The notes under the pieces were generated by a model, which had not been told where the DNA came from, did no database searches, and saw only the letters and a list, made by a program, of their open reading frames with translations. The position numbers and the translations under genes were made by a program. 64,000 nt of DNA from Bacteroidota bacterium (GTDB lineage Bacteria; Bacteroidota; Bacteroidia; Cytophagales; Spirosomataceae): the NCBI GenBank assembly GCA_020161355.1, contig JAIUOF010000002.1, positions 310,001 to 374,000 of the forward strand. The letters run 5' to 3'. Positions within the stretch are counted from its first letter, which is position 1, and every line of letters begins with the position of its first letter. Below are positions 44,798-54,165 of the stretch, piece by piece.

Positions 44798-46501
44798 ATG
44801 CCTTTAGATACCAAAGAAAACCGGACTTTTGACGCCATTGTAGTTGGCTCGGGAGTTTCGGGTGGCTGGTCGGCCAAAGAACTCGCTGAAAAGGGATTGA
44901 AAGTACTGATGCTCGATCGTGGTCGAAATATAGAGCACATAAAAGACTACAAAACGGCCATGATGAATCCCTGGGATTTTGAGCATCATAACCTCAATAT
45001 TCCCAAAAAAGAATGGGAGAATTACCCGATCCATAAAAGAACAGGATTTACGATTTCTGAGGCATCGAAAGACATGTTTGTTAAAGATGTTGAGTATCCG
45101 TATCTGGAGGAAAAACGATTCGATTGGATCAGAAGCTGGCAGGTAGGCGGCAAAAGTATCACCTGGGGTCGGGTGGCACTGAGATTTAGTGATCTGGATT
45201 TTGAAGCCAACATAAAAGAAGGTGTAGGTGCTGACTGGCCCATCAGATACAAAGATATTGCCCCCTGGTATGACTATGTGGAGCGATTTGCCGGAATATC
45301 GGGCTCAAAAGACAATCTGCCCCATTTACCGGATGGTATTTATCAGAAGCCTTTTGAGTTGACTTGTGTGGAGCATCATTTAGGTTCAGTTTTAAGGAAT
45401 AAATTCGAAAACCGGTACTTATTACCTCCTCGCCAGGCACATATTACTGAGCCAACTGAAGAACAACTGGCACTAGGAAGAGCAAAATGTCAGGCCAGAG
45501 ACATGTGTTGGAGAGGATGTCCTTTCGGAGCTTATTTCAGTACACAAGCAGCCACGCTTCCAGCAGCCATGAAAACCGGAAACCTCACCGTAAGGCCCTT
45601 CAGTATAGTTAGTGAGGTAATATATGACGAAAAGAAAGGCAAAGCTACTGGGGTACGAGTGATTGACTATAACACCAAAGAAGTCACAGAATTTTACGCC
45701 AAAGTAATTTTCCTGAATGCCTCGGCCATGGCCAGCACATTTATTCTGATGAACTCTAAATCAGGGAGATTCCCCAACGGCCTCGGAAACGACAGCGGAG
45801 TTTTGGGACATTATCTGATGGATCACCATTTCTCAGCAGGTGCTTATGCCACAGTAGAAGGCTTTGATGACAAATATTATTATGGCCGCAGACCCAATGG
45901 TTTTTATGTACCGAGATTCCGAAATACCGGCAATGACAAACGGGATTACCTGAGGTCATTTGGCTATGAAGGGGGGAGTGGAAGGGCCTCCAATATGAGC
46001 AATGAGGGTTTTGGTGCAGACTTTAAAGATAAAGCCACTCAACCGGGGCCATGGAATATCAGTCTCGGAGCTTTTGCCGAAACCCTTCCCTACCATGATA
46101 ATAAAATGTGGCTGGATGATAAACAAACCGATAGTTGGGGCCTGCCACTCATCACTTTTTCGGCAGAAATCAAAGAAAATGAAAAGAAGATGCGGAAAGA
46201 TATGGTCAACGATGCCGCTGAAATGCTGGAGGCCGCCGGTTACAAAGATGTTGGGACATTTGACAACTTTAAAGGATTTGGCCGATGTATCCATGAAATG
46301 GGGACTGCCCGTATGGGTCATACGCCCAAGGACTCCATTCTCAACAAGCACAATCAGGTATGGGGGGCTGAAAATGTATTTGTGACCGATGGTGCCTGTA
46401 TGGTTTCCAACTCCTGTGTAAACCCATCTCTGACTTATATGGCTCTGTCAGCCCGTGCAGCCGATTTTGCCATAAGTGAGTTGAAAAAAGGAAATTTGTA
46501 A
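44798..46501 (+). CDS. GMC-family FAD oxidoreductase
   Basis: 567 residues. FAD-binding AIVVGSGVSGGWSAKELAEKG at the N-terminus, WQVGGKSITWG, and the C-terminal EMGTARMG and VFVTDGACMVSNSCVNPSLTYMALSAR. The histidine in GRCIHEMG and the asparagine in VNPSLT are the active-site candidates. Oxidises an alcohol, probably a sugar or polyol. The small gluconate-dehydrogenase-type partner often found with such enzymes is absent here. No signal peptide seen. Confidence 0.87.
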   Translation: MPLDTKENRTFDAIVVGSGVSGGWSAKELAEKGLKVLMLDRGRNIEHIKDYKTAMMNPWDFEHHNLNIPKKEWENYPIHKRTGFTISEASKDMFVKDVEYPYLEEKRFDWIRSWQVGGKSITWGRVALRFSDLDFEANIKEGVGADWPIRYKDIAPWYDYVERFAGISGSKDNLPHLPDGIYQKPFELTCVEHHLGSVLRNKFENRYLLPPRQAHITEPTEEQLALGRAKCQARDMCWRGCPFGAYFSTQAATLPAAMKTGNLTVRPFSIVSEVIYDEKKGKATGVRVIDYNTKEVTEFYAKVIFLNASAMASTFILMNSKSGRFPNGLGNDSGVLGHYLMDHHFSAGAYATVEGFDDKYYYGRRPNGFYVPRFRNTGNDKRDYLRSFGYEGGSGRASNMSNEGFGADFKDKATQPGPWNISLGAFAETLPYHDNKMWLDDKQTDSWGLPLITFSAEIKENEKKMRKDMVNDAAEMLEAAGYKDVGTFDNFKGFGRCIHEMGTARMGHTPKDSILNKHNQVWGAENVFVTDGACMVSNSCVNPSLTYMALSARAADFAISELKKGNL

Positions 46502-46507
46502 AAAAGG

Positions 46508-46548
46508 AAACACGCCCTGCACCATCATTGGTAGAGCGTGTTTTTTTT
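46508..46548 (+). terminator. Terminator after the GMC oxidoreductase gene
   Basis: Arms AAACACGC (46508-46515) and GCGTGTTT (46536-46543), inner ACCA/TGGT stem, then an eight-T run. Confidence 0.85.
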
Positions 46549-46574
46549 GCAAAAATAGTTTTGCTAAATGCTAT

Positions 46575-47564
46575 TTAGCAGCCCCCACTTTTAGCAATTG
46601 CATAAATAACTTTTCCAGAAACAGTAAGATTGAATACTTTATCGTCCACTGTGGAATGGATTAGTTCCCAGTGCTTACCCTTATCAGATGACCTAAAAAT
46701 ACCATCAGGATGGCCACAGTAATAAAAATTGCCAGCCTGTATCACATTCGCAATGTTAGCATGTCGTGGTAGACCGGCATCAATGGCTTGCCAGGTCTTT
46801 CCATCGTCTTTTGAAATTCTCACCCTTCTGGACTTTAAGGTGGAATTATAGGTAATACCTACAAATCCGTCATTTATTCGGGTAAGATAAATACCAACTC
46901 CACCTTCGCTTACTGCTTTTTTCCAACTCAATCCATTATCAGTTGACCTTATAATTCCCTCCTGACTGGTAGCCAGAAGCACCCCATTAGTCTCCTGAAT
47001 ATTCCCCATGGAACCTTTATGCACTTTTTTCCAGGTCTTTCCGCCATCAGAAGACCTAAAGAGTCCATTATCCCCGGCTATCATAAAAACTCCACTTTTT
47101 AATTCTGATAAATTCCTGGGATTTTCATCAATGGGTAGGCTTTTGAAAACCCGAGACCATGTATTCTTGCCGATATTTCTTTTAAAAATCTTTCCATCTT
47201 TGGCAATTGCAAATATTCCTGACTTACAAATTGAAACATTACCATGAAATTTAAGAGCCGGGTCTTTTTCCCAGGCTGGAGACAAAGTATTTGAATTTCT
47301 TATATACATTTCATCTTTTGAGTGTATAAAAAGCTGTTTATTGTTTGTAAAAAATTCAGGGTCCTCCATTTGTGCGGGCAAACCATTGCTGATATCCTGC
47401 CAGGTTTTACCGTAGTCAAGCGACTGAAAAATCACATTACTTCCACTCAAACTACCACTTTTGAGAAGCTGTAGGCTGGGTTTTAAGAAAGGATTTTCGG
47501 AAACAGGAAACAGATAAACTAAGGTGGCAAAAAGGACCGAAAAAGAAATTTTCAAAATATTCAT
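46575..47564 (-). CDS. BNR/Asp-box repeat protein, exported (beta-propeller)
   Basis: 329 residues with an N-terminal signal segment (ISFSVLFATLVYLFPVS). Asp-box-like repeats: SLDYGKTWQDI, SSDGGKTWKKV, STDNGLSWKKA, SKDDGKTWQAI and SSDKGKHWELI, about 40-50 residues apart, marking a beta-propeller of the sialidase/sortilin type. The arginine triad of sialidases is not evident, so it is more likely a binding protein. Its stop lies 26 bp from the GMC terminator, converging. Confidence 0.78.
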   Translation of the reverse strand: MNILKISFSVLFATLVYLFPVSENPFLKPSLQLLKSGSLSGSNVIFQSLDYGKTWQDISNGLPAQMEDPEFFTNNKQLFIHSKDEMYIRNSNTLSPAWEKDPALKFHGNVSICKSGIFAIAKDGKIFKRNIGKNTWSRVFKSLPIDENPRNLSELKSGVFMIAGDNGLFRSSDGGKTWKKVHKGSMGNIQETNGVLLATSQEGIIRSTDNGLSWKKAVSEGGVGIYLTRINDGFVGITYNSTLKSRRVRISKDDGKTWQAIDAGLPRHANIANVIQAGNFYYCGHPDGIFRSSDKGKHWELIHSTVDDKVFNLTVSGKVIYAIAKSGGC

Positions 47565-47880
47565 TGCAAAAAATGTTTTCGTGAAATAATGTGGTAAATG
47601 TATGTTGGCAAAATTTCAGGGAATTATTTATTATGTAAAAATGTGTAAAGGAATTGTAAAATTCCAGGTTTAATATTTTTTACCCCGAAGTAAAAATTGT
47701 TCAAAAACTCAAAACTAAAATAACCAGACTGCAAAAAATGTTAACATTCACAGAAGAATTTGGACTTAAATATCGAATTTCAAAACTTTCTATCAAAAGA
47801 ATACCAAATAATCGGATTGATATTTTTTAAGCTGTAAATTTCTTATCCGGAAGATACAAAACGTTTTTCCGGCATTCGAA
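47565..47880. other. 316-bp intergenic spacer
   Basis: AT-rich. It holds only a small palindrome GGAATT-GTAA-AATTCC (47650-47665) and TCCGG/CCGGA at about 47849-47874. Presumed promoters of the leftward BNR gene and the rightward SulP region; none matches TAnnTTTG convincingly. Confidence 0.4.
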
Positions 47881-48198
47881 ATGTTGTTGTTTTTACATGC
47901 GGAGCCAACCAGTTTTTGGGATTATTCGACAAATCACCAACGGGAATTTAACTCTCAAATACGCTCTCAGGTTACCCCGACTTATACCAACCCTTCCTTT
48001 ACAAATTTTGAGTTTTTGATAAAATCATTTGACTCATCTCCTTTCCCTGATCATATTATAGAAAATCATTTCTCCATCAATTTAAAAATGAATTCTGGCT
48101 TTAAGATTCATCCAAAATACAACTATGAAAATCCCTTAATTATGGATTTTAATATTTATTCAATGAAAATCATATACAAAAATGAGCCGAAAATCTAA
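47881..48198 (+). CDS. Doubtful 105-residue open frame before the second sulP
   Basis: No signal peptide, membrane helix or family recognised; rich in Asn, Phe, Ser and Thr. It overlaps the following SulP gene by 17 bp. Length in this AT-rich DNA argues mildly for coding; lack of any recognisable fold argues against. I list it only as possible. Confidence 0.25.
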   Translation: MLLFLHAEPTSFWDYSTNHQREFNSQIRSQVTPTYTNPSFTNFEFLIKSFDSSPFPDHIIENHFSINLKMNSGFKIHPKYNYENPLIMDFNIYSMKIIYKNEPKI

Positions 48199-49735
48199 AT
48201 ATTACTTTTTATCCTTTATTAAACACGATTTCAAATCCAGTATTACAGTATTTTTTGTTGCTTTGCCTTTGAGTTTAGGGGTAGCTCTGGCTTCTGATGT
48301 GCCATTGATTTCAGGACTGATAGCAGCCGTGGTTGGAGGATTAATCGTATCGGTGGTAAGTGGCTCTCACATGAGTGTGAGTGGTGCAGCCGCAGGTCTA
48401 ACCGCCATTTGTGCCCAGGCAGTTACTGACCTTGGCAGTTTACAATTTTTCTTTTGGGCGGTAAGTATTGCGGGAATTTTCCAGATTTTACTCGGGCTGT
48501 TTAAAATAGGTGGCTTTACGCATTTGGTGCCTTCTGCTGTGATCAAAGGGATGCTTTCAGCCATAGGAATATTGCTCATTTCAAAACAAATACCTACTAT
48601 TTTGGGCTACAATAAACCCGACTTCTGGAATGATACTTTGTTTAACCTCCTCACACTCAATCACATTTTTGGTACTTTACAATCTTTTGCATTGAGTATA
48701 TCTCCGGGTATTATTCTTATCTCGGCATTTACCTATTTTCTTTTTTGGGTATTGGAAAAATATTTTCAGCGTATTACCCGCATATTCCCTACTACTTTTT
48801 TGGTAGTGACGTTGGCCAGTGGGTTTGCCTGGATTTTGTATATATTTTTCCCTAGCCCTTTGCAAATAGACGCTTCTCACTTTGTCAGCATTCCAAAGGA
48901 CACCATTCAGGATTTTAAACTCAACCTTTTCGATGCACAAATATTCAACAGCAATATCTGGCGGAGTGCTGTCATCATCGCTTTTGTAGCCTCACTCGAA
49001 ACTTTGCTGAGCCTTGAAGCAGTGGATAAAATGGACCCACACCATCATATTTCGCCCCAAAACCGGGAACTTTTCGCCCAGGGAATCGGAAACTTCTTTA
49101 GCGGATTACTCGGCGGGCTGCCGGTAACATCAGTAATCGTGCGGAGTAGTGCCAACATACAGGCAGGTGCTCGTACCAAGACTTCGGCTTTTATGCATGG
49201 TGTATGGATTTTGCTGGCTATAACTCTTGCAATACCCATCATCAATAAAATACCCTATGCCATTTTAGGGGTGATTCTGATCAGAACCGGTTATAAACTC
49301 GCCAACCCAAAAATGATTGTGGCACTTGCTAAACAAGGAAGAGAACAGCTTTTGCCATTTGTGTTTACAGTGGGTTCTATCTTGTTTACCGATCTGCTCA
49401 TTGGCGTGGTCATCGGCTTTGTGTATTCTATTTTCTTTATCATCAAGCACACCTATAGGGCTGGCTATACTTATCGGGTAAACCAGGTAGGGCATAACCC
49501 TCACTATGTGATTGACCTTGCCAACAATGTATGTTTTCTGAATAAAAAGAAAATCATGGAATTGCTCGATCAGATTCCTGAATATGCGGTTGTGGAGATC
49601 AATGGCGAAGATTCTGTCTATATTGACTACGATGTACTGGAAGTAATAGAAGAATATAAGCAAAAGGCTCATATGAGACATATAGAATTATCTTTGAGTG
49701 GCATTTCAAAAGTTTCGGTTTTGAGGCATCATTGA
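48182..49735 (+). CDS. SulP-family anion transporter with STAS domain (second copy)
   Basis: 517 residues, 12-14 membrane helices and a C-terminal STAS domain (YAVVEINGEDSVYIDYDVLEVI). Shares the layout of the 42171 protein (VFFVALPLSLGVALASDVP, GAAAGLTAICAQAV) but the two have clearly diverged, so this is not a recent duplication. Anion not known; bicarbonate or sulfate are candidates. Confidence 0.87.
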   Translation: MSRKSKYYFLSFIKHDFKSSITVFFVALPLSLGVALASDVPLISGLIAAVVGGLIVSVVSGSHMSVSGAAAGLTAICAQAVTDLGSLQFFFWAVSIAGIFQILLGLFKIGGFTHLVPSAVIKGMLSAIGILLISKQIPTILGYNKPDFWNDTLFNLLTLNHIFGTLQSFALSISPGIILISAFTYFLFWVLEKYFQRITRIFPTTFLVVTLASGFAWILYIFFPSPLQIDASHFVSIPKDTIQDFKLNLFDAQIFNSNIWRSAVIIAFVASLETLLSLEAVDKMDPHHHISPQNRELFAQGIGNFFSGLLGGLPVTSVIVRSSANIQAGARTKTSAFMHGVWILLAITLAIPIINKIPYAILGVILIRTGYKLANPKMIVALAKQGREQLLPFVFTVGSILFTDLLIGVVIGFVYSIFFIIKHTYRAGYTYRVNQVGHNPHYVIDLANNVCFLNKKKIMELLDQIPEYAVVEINGEDSVYIDYDVLEVIEEYKQKAHMRHIELSLSGISKVSVLRHH

Positions 49736-49810
49736 AGTGTAAACTTCTAATAATTTCATATAATCTGAAATGAAATAATTTGCAAAAAAAATTGCAAAAA
49801 AAGCTGTCAA

Positions 49811-51226
49811 TCATTGAGCCCGGGCTAATTTAACCTGATTTTTGAGCGTATTGACGGCATTGTTCCAGTTGGTGGGCGTTGTGGCTTTTTTATTGGCTTC
49901 ATTGGTAATGCCCAAATTATAATGGTAATCGGCTTCTTTAATATATGGCTCTATCTGTTTTGCCCAAATATCAATTTGCTTCATGGTTTTTTCATCAGAA
50001 AGAATATTCTGCTGGAAATGCTTTTTCAAGTCTGCATATTCCTCTCTAAACTCCACCCATGCTCCGGTAAGCTTATCACAGGCTGCCGACCGCTGACGAT
50101 ACAAATTATCTCCTGCAGAAAATACCTCGCAATTTCCCGAAACATTTCCCCATTTGTCTCCTATGCGGGTCACGATATTGTTGTTGCTGCTTATCTGCTC
50201 AAACGCTCCGTCAAGGTCCCAGGGGATAAGATGCATTTTTCGATTTTTCTTATCTTCAAACCAATAATAGTTATGATTGTAACATGAAGCCAGATCAGAA
50301 CAATACCAATGAAAGGGGCCGTCGTCATGCCTGATAGCCCGGTCAACCACACAATAGGAAATGATCTGATTTACATCCATATATTTCTTAACCAGTTCTT
50401 TAGCGTTTTCCTTAGTAGCATTCGCAAAAGCACTTCCAAATTCTCTTATTAAACTCAAGTCCGGTTTTTCCTCGTTGGTTTTGAGAGCATCAATAAATGC
50501 CTTGTCAGACTGAACTACCCCTGTGGGTTTCACAGGCCACACTTCTTTGTAAATATCGCCTTTTCCATTTTTGTAAAAGTACTCGGCAAAACGGTTGTCG
50601 ATTTCTTCGGTAAGTCCGAAAAGCCCCCATAGCTGACCATTGACCAGCAACCTGGCATTCACCGACCTTGGAGCAGGTACGCCCATTTCGGCAAAGAGCC
50701 AATAACCAAGCCGCTCTCTTAGCTGTGATTTGTCGTAGTTTTGGCTATGAAACTGCAATTTGTTCAAATCATAAAACCTTTCTTTTCTCCCTTCCCAGTT
50801 GATTTTAACCTGCATACTTAGCTTGATGCAGGTTTTAAAACCGGAAGGCTTGGTCCAATCTGGGTTTGATAAGCAACCGGCATAAGCACCTATTGAGCCT
50901 TTGTACCTTACTCCTACCGGGCTGATGGTATCTCCCTCAAACACAAGTGCGGCTTTTACATATTCTTCTTTAGCAGGATCGGCATTGAGTTTTGACAGAT
51001 CTTCATCATTAAATATTAATTGATAGGTTTTGACAGAATCCTGATTATAAATGTATTCCGAGCCCATGGATAAGTATTTTTCGGTGCCTTTTGGAATAAT
51101 GTTGGGGACTTTCTCTTTGGCAATATAAATTGGTTCTTCTTTTTCAGGAATGTCTTTTGAGCAGGAAATGATGGTCAATCCAAAAATTGAAGTGATTAAG
51201 AACTTTTTAATATATACCCGTTTCAT
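49811..51226 (-). CDS. CotH-family protein kinase-like lipoprotein
   Basis: 471 residues. Lipoprotein signal ending TIISCSKD. CotH domain: VRYKGSIGAYAG, LNKLQFHSQNYDKSQLRERLGYWLF, GLFGLTEEIDNRF and the catalytic-loop-like HLIPWDLDGAFEQ. CotH of Bacillus spores is an atypical kinase; in Bacteroidota these are surface lipoproteins of unknown target. A TATATTTG element (plus-strand 51326-51333) about 100 bp upstream may be its promoter. Confidence 0.85.
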   Translation of the reverse strand: MKRVYIKKFLITSIFGLTIISCSKDIPEKEEPIYIAKEKVPNIIPKGTEKYLSMGSEYIYNQDSVKTYQLIFNDEDLSKLNADPAKEEYVKAALVFEGDTISPVGVRYKGSIGAYAGCLSNPDWTKPSGFKTCIKLSMQVKINWEGRKERFYDLNKLQFHSQNYDKSQLRERLGYWLFAEMGVPAPRSVNARLLVNGQLWGLFGLTEEIDNRFAEYFYKNGKGDIYKEVWPVKPTGVVQSDKAFIDALKTNEEKPDLSLIREFGSAFANATKENAKELVKKYMDVNQIISYCVVDRAIRHDDGPFHWYCSDLASCYNHNYYWFEDKKNRKMHLIPWDLDGAFEQISSNNNIVTRIGDKWGNVSGNCEVFSAGDNLYRQRSAACDKLTGAWVEFREEYADLKKHFQQNILSDEKTMKQIDIWAKQIEPYIKEADYHYNLGITNEANKKATTPTNWNNAVNTLKNQVKLARAQ

Positions 51227-51465
51227 TTAAAGAAATAAATAACCCTCAGAAAATTTAAATTTTCCGAATAAGAACTTATGGTTGAATAATTTATCTGATA
51301 TTTTATCTTTTAAAATATCGTTATGCAAATATAGGTTTTTTGTAAAGAGAAATAGTGATAATAAAAGTCACCAAGAAAAATAATCTCAATCCTTGTAATC
51401 TCAAATGACTGTTGGTTATTTACTCAGGCATAATATTTATGCTAAAAAACCATATACTAATCTCT

Positions 51466-52359
51466 TCATAGAATTTTTATCTCCACCCGACGATTCAGTT
51501 GTTTTGAATAATCATCTCTTTTCTCAGTAAGAATTTTTAAATGACTATAACCTTTAATTGTAATCTTTGAGGCCGATATACCACCATCCACCAGAAAATT
51601 TTTTATTAATTTTGCTCTGGCAATACTTAAAGTTCTATTCTTTTCAAATTCTCCAATTCTATCTGTATGGCCTTCTATTTTAATGGAATTTGAATTTTGC
51701 AAAGCCGACTGATATTTAGAGAAAAATTCCTTTAAATATTCTTCGGATTCCGGAATTAACTTTGCCCTGCTTTCAAAGAAATAAAAAACATTTTCTTTCT
51801 CCATTTTATAATTCAAAATTTGACTATCTTCATTGGAGCTGTATTTCTGAACTTTGCTAATCTGTCCCTCTGCCGGGTTTGTCGCTTCAATGCCCTTGAT
51901 ATACCAGGTACTTTTTTTAAAAATTAGCGAATCAATAAAATTCCCTTCGATAAAATCAAATCTCTCCAGTCCTTCAGGCAATCTTTCAAAGAACAATTTA
52001 AATGAAACTGATTCGTAAGTTGATAATGTTAACCTTCCGGATGAACAATAGGGTATACCGGTTGCACGTAACATTTCAAATCTTTTATTCTGGGTTGAAT
52101 CCAGTAAATATGACCTATCTCTGATGCAAACGTTTATTTTTGAAGGATTCAATCCAAAAACTTCCGTTAAAAGATTAGAGTTTTTCTTTTTATTAAAACT
52201 AAATTTCAATTCGAGTGTGGTTGTAAGGTTATCATGAATAACCTTTTCCAACGACAATTCTTCAGAATTTTTTATCTGGAAATTGGGTTTTAAAGTCATC
52301 CATTGAGAAAATGCAGAAATTTTTGTTAGTAACAAAAAGGCTAAAAGCTTGATATTCAT
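51466..52359 (-). CDS. OmpA-family protein
   Basis: 297 residues. Signal peptide (LLAFLLLTKISAFSQ), an N-terminal region of about 170 residues with no recognised domain, then an OmpA peptidoglycan-binding domain: SIKIEGHTDRIGEFEKNRTLSIARA and LNRRVEIKIL. Anchors the outer membrane or a surface complex to the wall. Confidence 0.86.
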   Translation of the reverse strand: MNIKLLAFLLLTKISAFSQWMTLKPNFQIKNSEELSLEKVIHDNLTTTLELKFSFNKKKNSNLLTEVFGLNPSKINVCIRDRSYLLDSTQNKRFEMLRATGIPYCSSGRLTLSTYESVSFKLFFERLPEGLERFDFIEGNFIDSLIFKKSTWYIKGIEATNPAEGQISKVQKYSSNEDSQILNYKMEKENVFYFFESRAKLIPESEEYLKEFFSKYQSALQNSNSIKIEGHTDRIGEFEKNRTLSIARAKLIKNFLVDGGISASKITIKGYSHLKILTEKRDDYSKQLNRRVEIKIL

Positions 52360-52410
52360 CTATTTATTTTCTACTAAAACGAAAAAAAATCGATTATACA
52401 TATTATTAGA

Positions 52411-52443
52411 AAAAAAATACCTGTCAGTTTGTGGCAGGTATTT
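52411..52443 (-). terminator. Terminator of the type IX cargo gene
   Basis: Nine-base arms AAATACCTG (52415-52423) and CAGGTATTT (52435-52443) with a long minus-strand T run at 52411-52417. Confidence 0.75.
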
Positions 52444-52469
52444 TCAGAAGTTTTCGAATACTTAATTGA

Positions 52470-53933
52470 TCAATCCAGATTAAGAATTATTTTTTTCGTG
52501 AAAACCTGATTTTTCCCTTTTGCTTTTATCATCATAAGACCTGAGGTTTTCCTACCAACTGTTATTTGATATTCATTGTTGCCTATTTTCGAAATGAAAC
52601 CAGAAATAAGCCTACCATTTATATCCCTTAATTCAATTTTAGGCTCTGTAATATTGGAAAATACATGTATCATATTACCTTTTACCGGATTTTCCACATC
52701 AAAATAATCACCATCAAAAGTAAAATTCTCTGAAATTATTTTTGAATATTTTTGAGTACCGTCCAGATCATTGAGCTGAAGTCGATAATAATTTAATCCT
52801 TCTGATGGCTTTTCATCAACAAAAGTGTAAGCCATTGATTCATTATTAAAATCAACACGTCCCAAAGTTTCAAAAGATTTGGAGTCAGAAGATTTCTGTA
52901 TTTTAAAAAAGTCAAAATTACTGGCTTCAGATGCATTCCATTTTAAATATATTTGATTAGCTCGTGATATCGCCTCAAATGAGGTTATTTTTACGGGGAA
53001 AGGTGTACCAGCTGTAGAATAATTACAATTTACAGAGGCATTATATGTTCCCGCATTAGCACATTGCGAATCCGGATTATTTCCTGAAGTATTTACATCA
53101 CAAAACTTGAGGTTTGTTCCAAAATAAGAACCTCCACATTGAATATTTGTAAAACCATTTTCAACCCTTATCCAGCCTTCGGTACCAGATATGTTCTTGG
53201 AAATTGTAAGATCTCCGCCTTTTATCTCCATGGTTCCGTTATTAGTCATATTTCCACCAATACTTGCCCCGCTTTGTACTATAATATCACCTGAAGAACC
53301 ATTTATCATGGGGAGATTCTTGTCGGTAACTCTCAAAGAATTCACTTCTATTAATCCGTTATTGGTCAGTCCGCCATGATTATAATACTCAGTAGTTACG
53401 TTAACATAAGCGTTATTATTAAGCGTTGCCTCTGCATTCTCAAATTTGTTGAAGTATATGCTTCCACTATTATTGATGGTAGGCCCTGATTGAATTAAAA
53501 ACAAAGACGTACTGGTAGCATTTATTGTTCCGCCAGTTTCATTATTAAATTGGGTAGTTTGTCCGCCGTTTTGGGCAAATGAAATTTGGTTGGAAGAAGT
53601 AAAATTAAAGGTTCCTCCATTTTTATTATTGAGAATAAATGTACCCTGGCCACCCGTCATTGAGGTATTAGTAGTACCATAATTGTTTATGGTCCAGCCT
53701 TGATTGGCACTCATATTATCCCAGGTAAAAGTCACTCCGGTCGCCACACAAATCGTTCCGTTTCCACCATTGATATTGGGATTATTTAGGTTAGCATTTA
53801 CACATAAAATCTCGCCTGAATTTACATTGAAATTAGTAGAACCCGAACCCGAGTACACATAAGTACAAGTGGTACACTGAGAATAGCCACTGAGAGCAAT
53901 TAAAGTTAAAAGTACGATAAGATTTTTTTTCAT
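52470..53933 (-). CDS. Secreted adhesin-like protein with type IX sorting domain
   Basis: 487 residues. Signal peptide (MKKNLIVLLTLIALSGYSQ). Residues about 30-310 are Asn/Gly/Thr-rich and repetitive (INNYGTTN, FNNETGGTI, NGTMEIKGG), predicted beta-helix. A fibronectin-like stretch follows (SFEAISRANQIYLKWNASE), then a C-terminal domain IELRDINGRLISGF...GLMMIKAKGKNQVFTKKIILN, the type A sorting signal of the type IX secretion system. Likely exported to the surface. Confidence 0.83.
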   Translation of the reverse strand: MKKNLIVLLTLIALSGYSQCTTCTYVYSGSGSTNFNVNSGEILCVNANLNNPNINGGNGTICVATGVTFTWDNMSANQGWTINNYGTTNTSMTGGQGTFILNNKNGGTFNFTSSNQISFAQNGGQTTQFNNETGGTINATSTSLFLIQSGPTINNSGSIYFNKFENAEATLNNNAYVNVTTEYYNHGGLTNNGLIEVNSLRVTDKNLPMINGSSGDIIVQSGASIGGNMTNNGTMEIKGGDLTISKNISGTEGWIRVENGFTNIQCGGSYFGTNLKFCDVNTSGNNPDSQCANAGTYNASVNCNYSTAGTPFPVKITSFEAISRANQIYLKWNASEASNFDFFKIQKSSDSKSFETLGRVDFNNESMAYTFVDEKPSEGLNYYRLQLNDLDGTQKYSKIISENFTFDGDYFDVENPVKGNMIHVFSNITEPKIELRDINGRLISGFISKIGNNEYQITVGRKTSGLMMIKAKGKNQVFTKKIILNLD

Positions 53934-53942
53934 GATATTTTA

Positions 53943-54165
53943 TTAAGGAGTGTATTTATTTCCACCAAAATCAGAAATTGACCCGGTCTTTAAAGTTAAA
54001 GAACTAATTTTACCAATAACTTTTAACTGTGGTTTCAGATATTTAGCTTTGATTAATAATCTTGTATTCACGTTGTTACATTTTCTTTCCCAAGTTATTT
54101 CAAAAATTGAGCCAGAAAATTTTTTTTCTAAAATTCCATCTGAATCATTTTTTTTGTTTGGATAG
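53943..54165 (-). other. Open frame continuing the lysyl oxidase gene after an A8 run
   Basis: In the -1 frame relative to the LOX gene, codons stay open from the A8 run at 54148-54155 for 67 further residues and stop at 53943, 10 bp before the next gene. It includes SGSIFEITWERKC and SSLTLKTGSISDFGGNKYT. Loss of one A would fuse it to LOX. It may be a decayed or frameshifted C-terminal extension, or chance. Confidence 0.35.
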
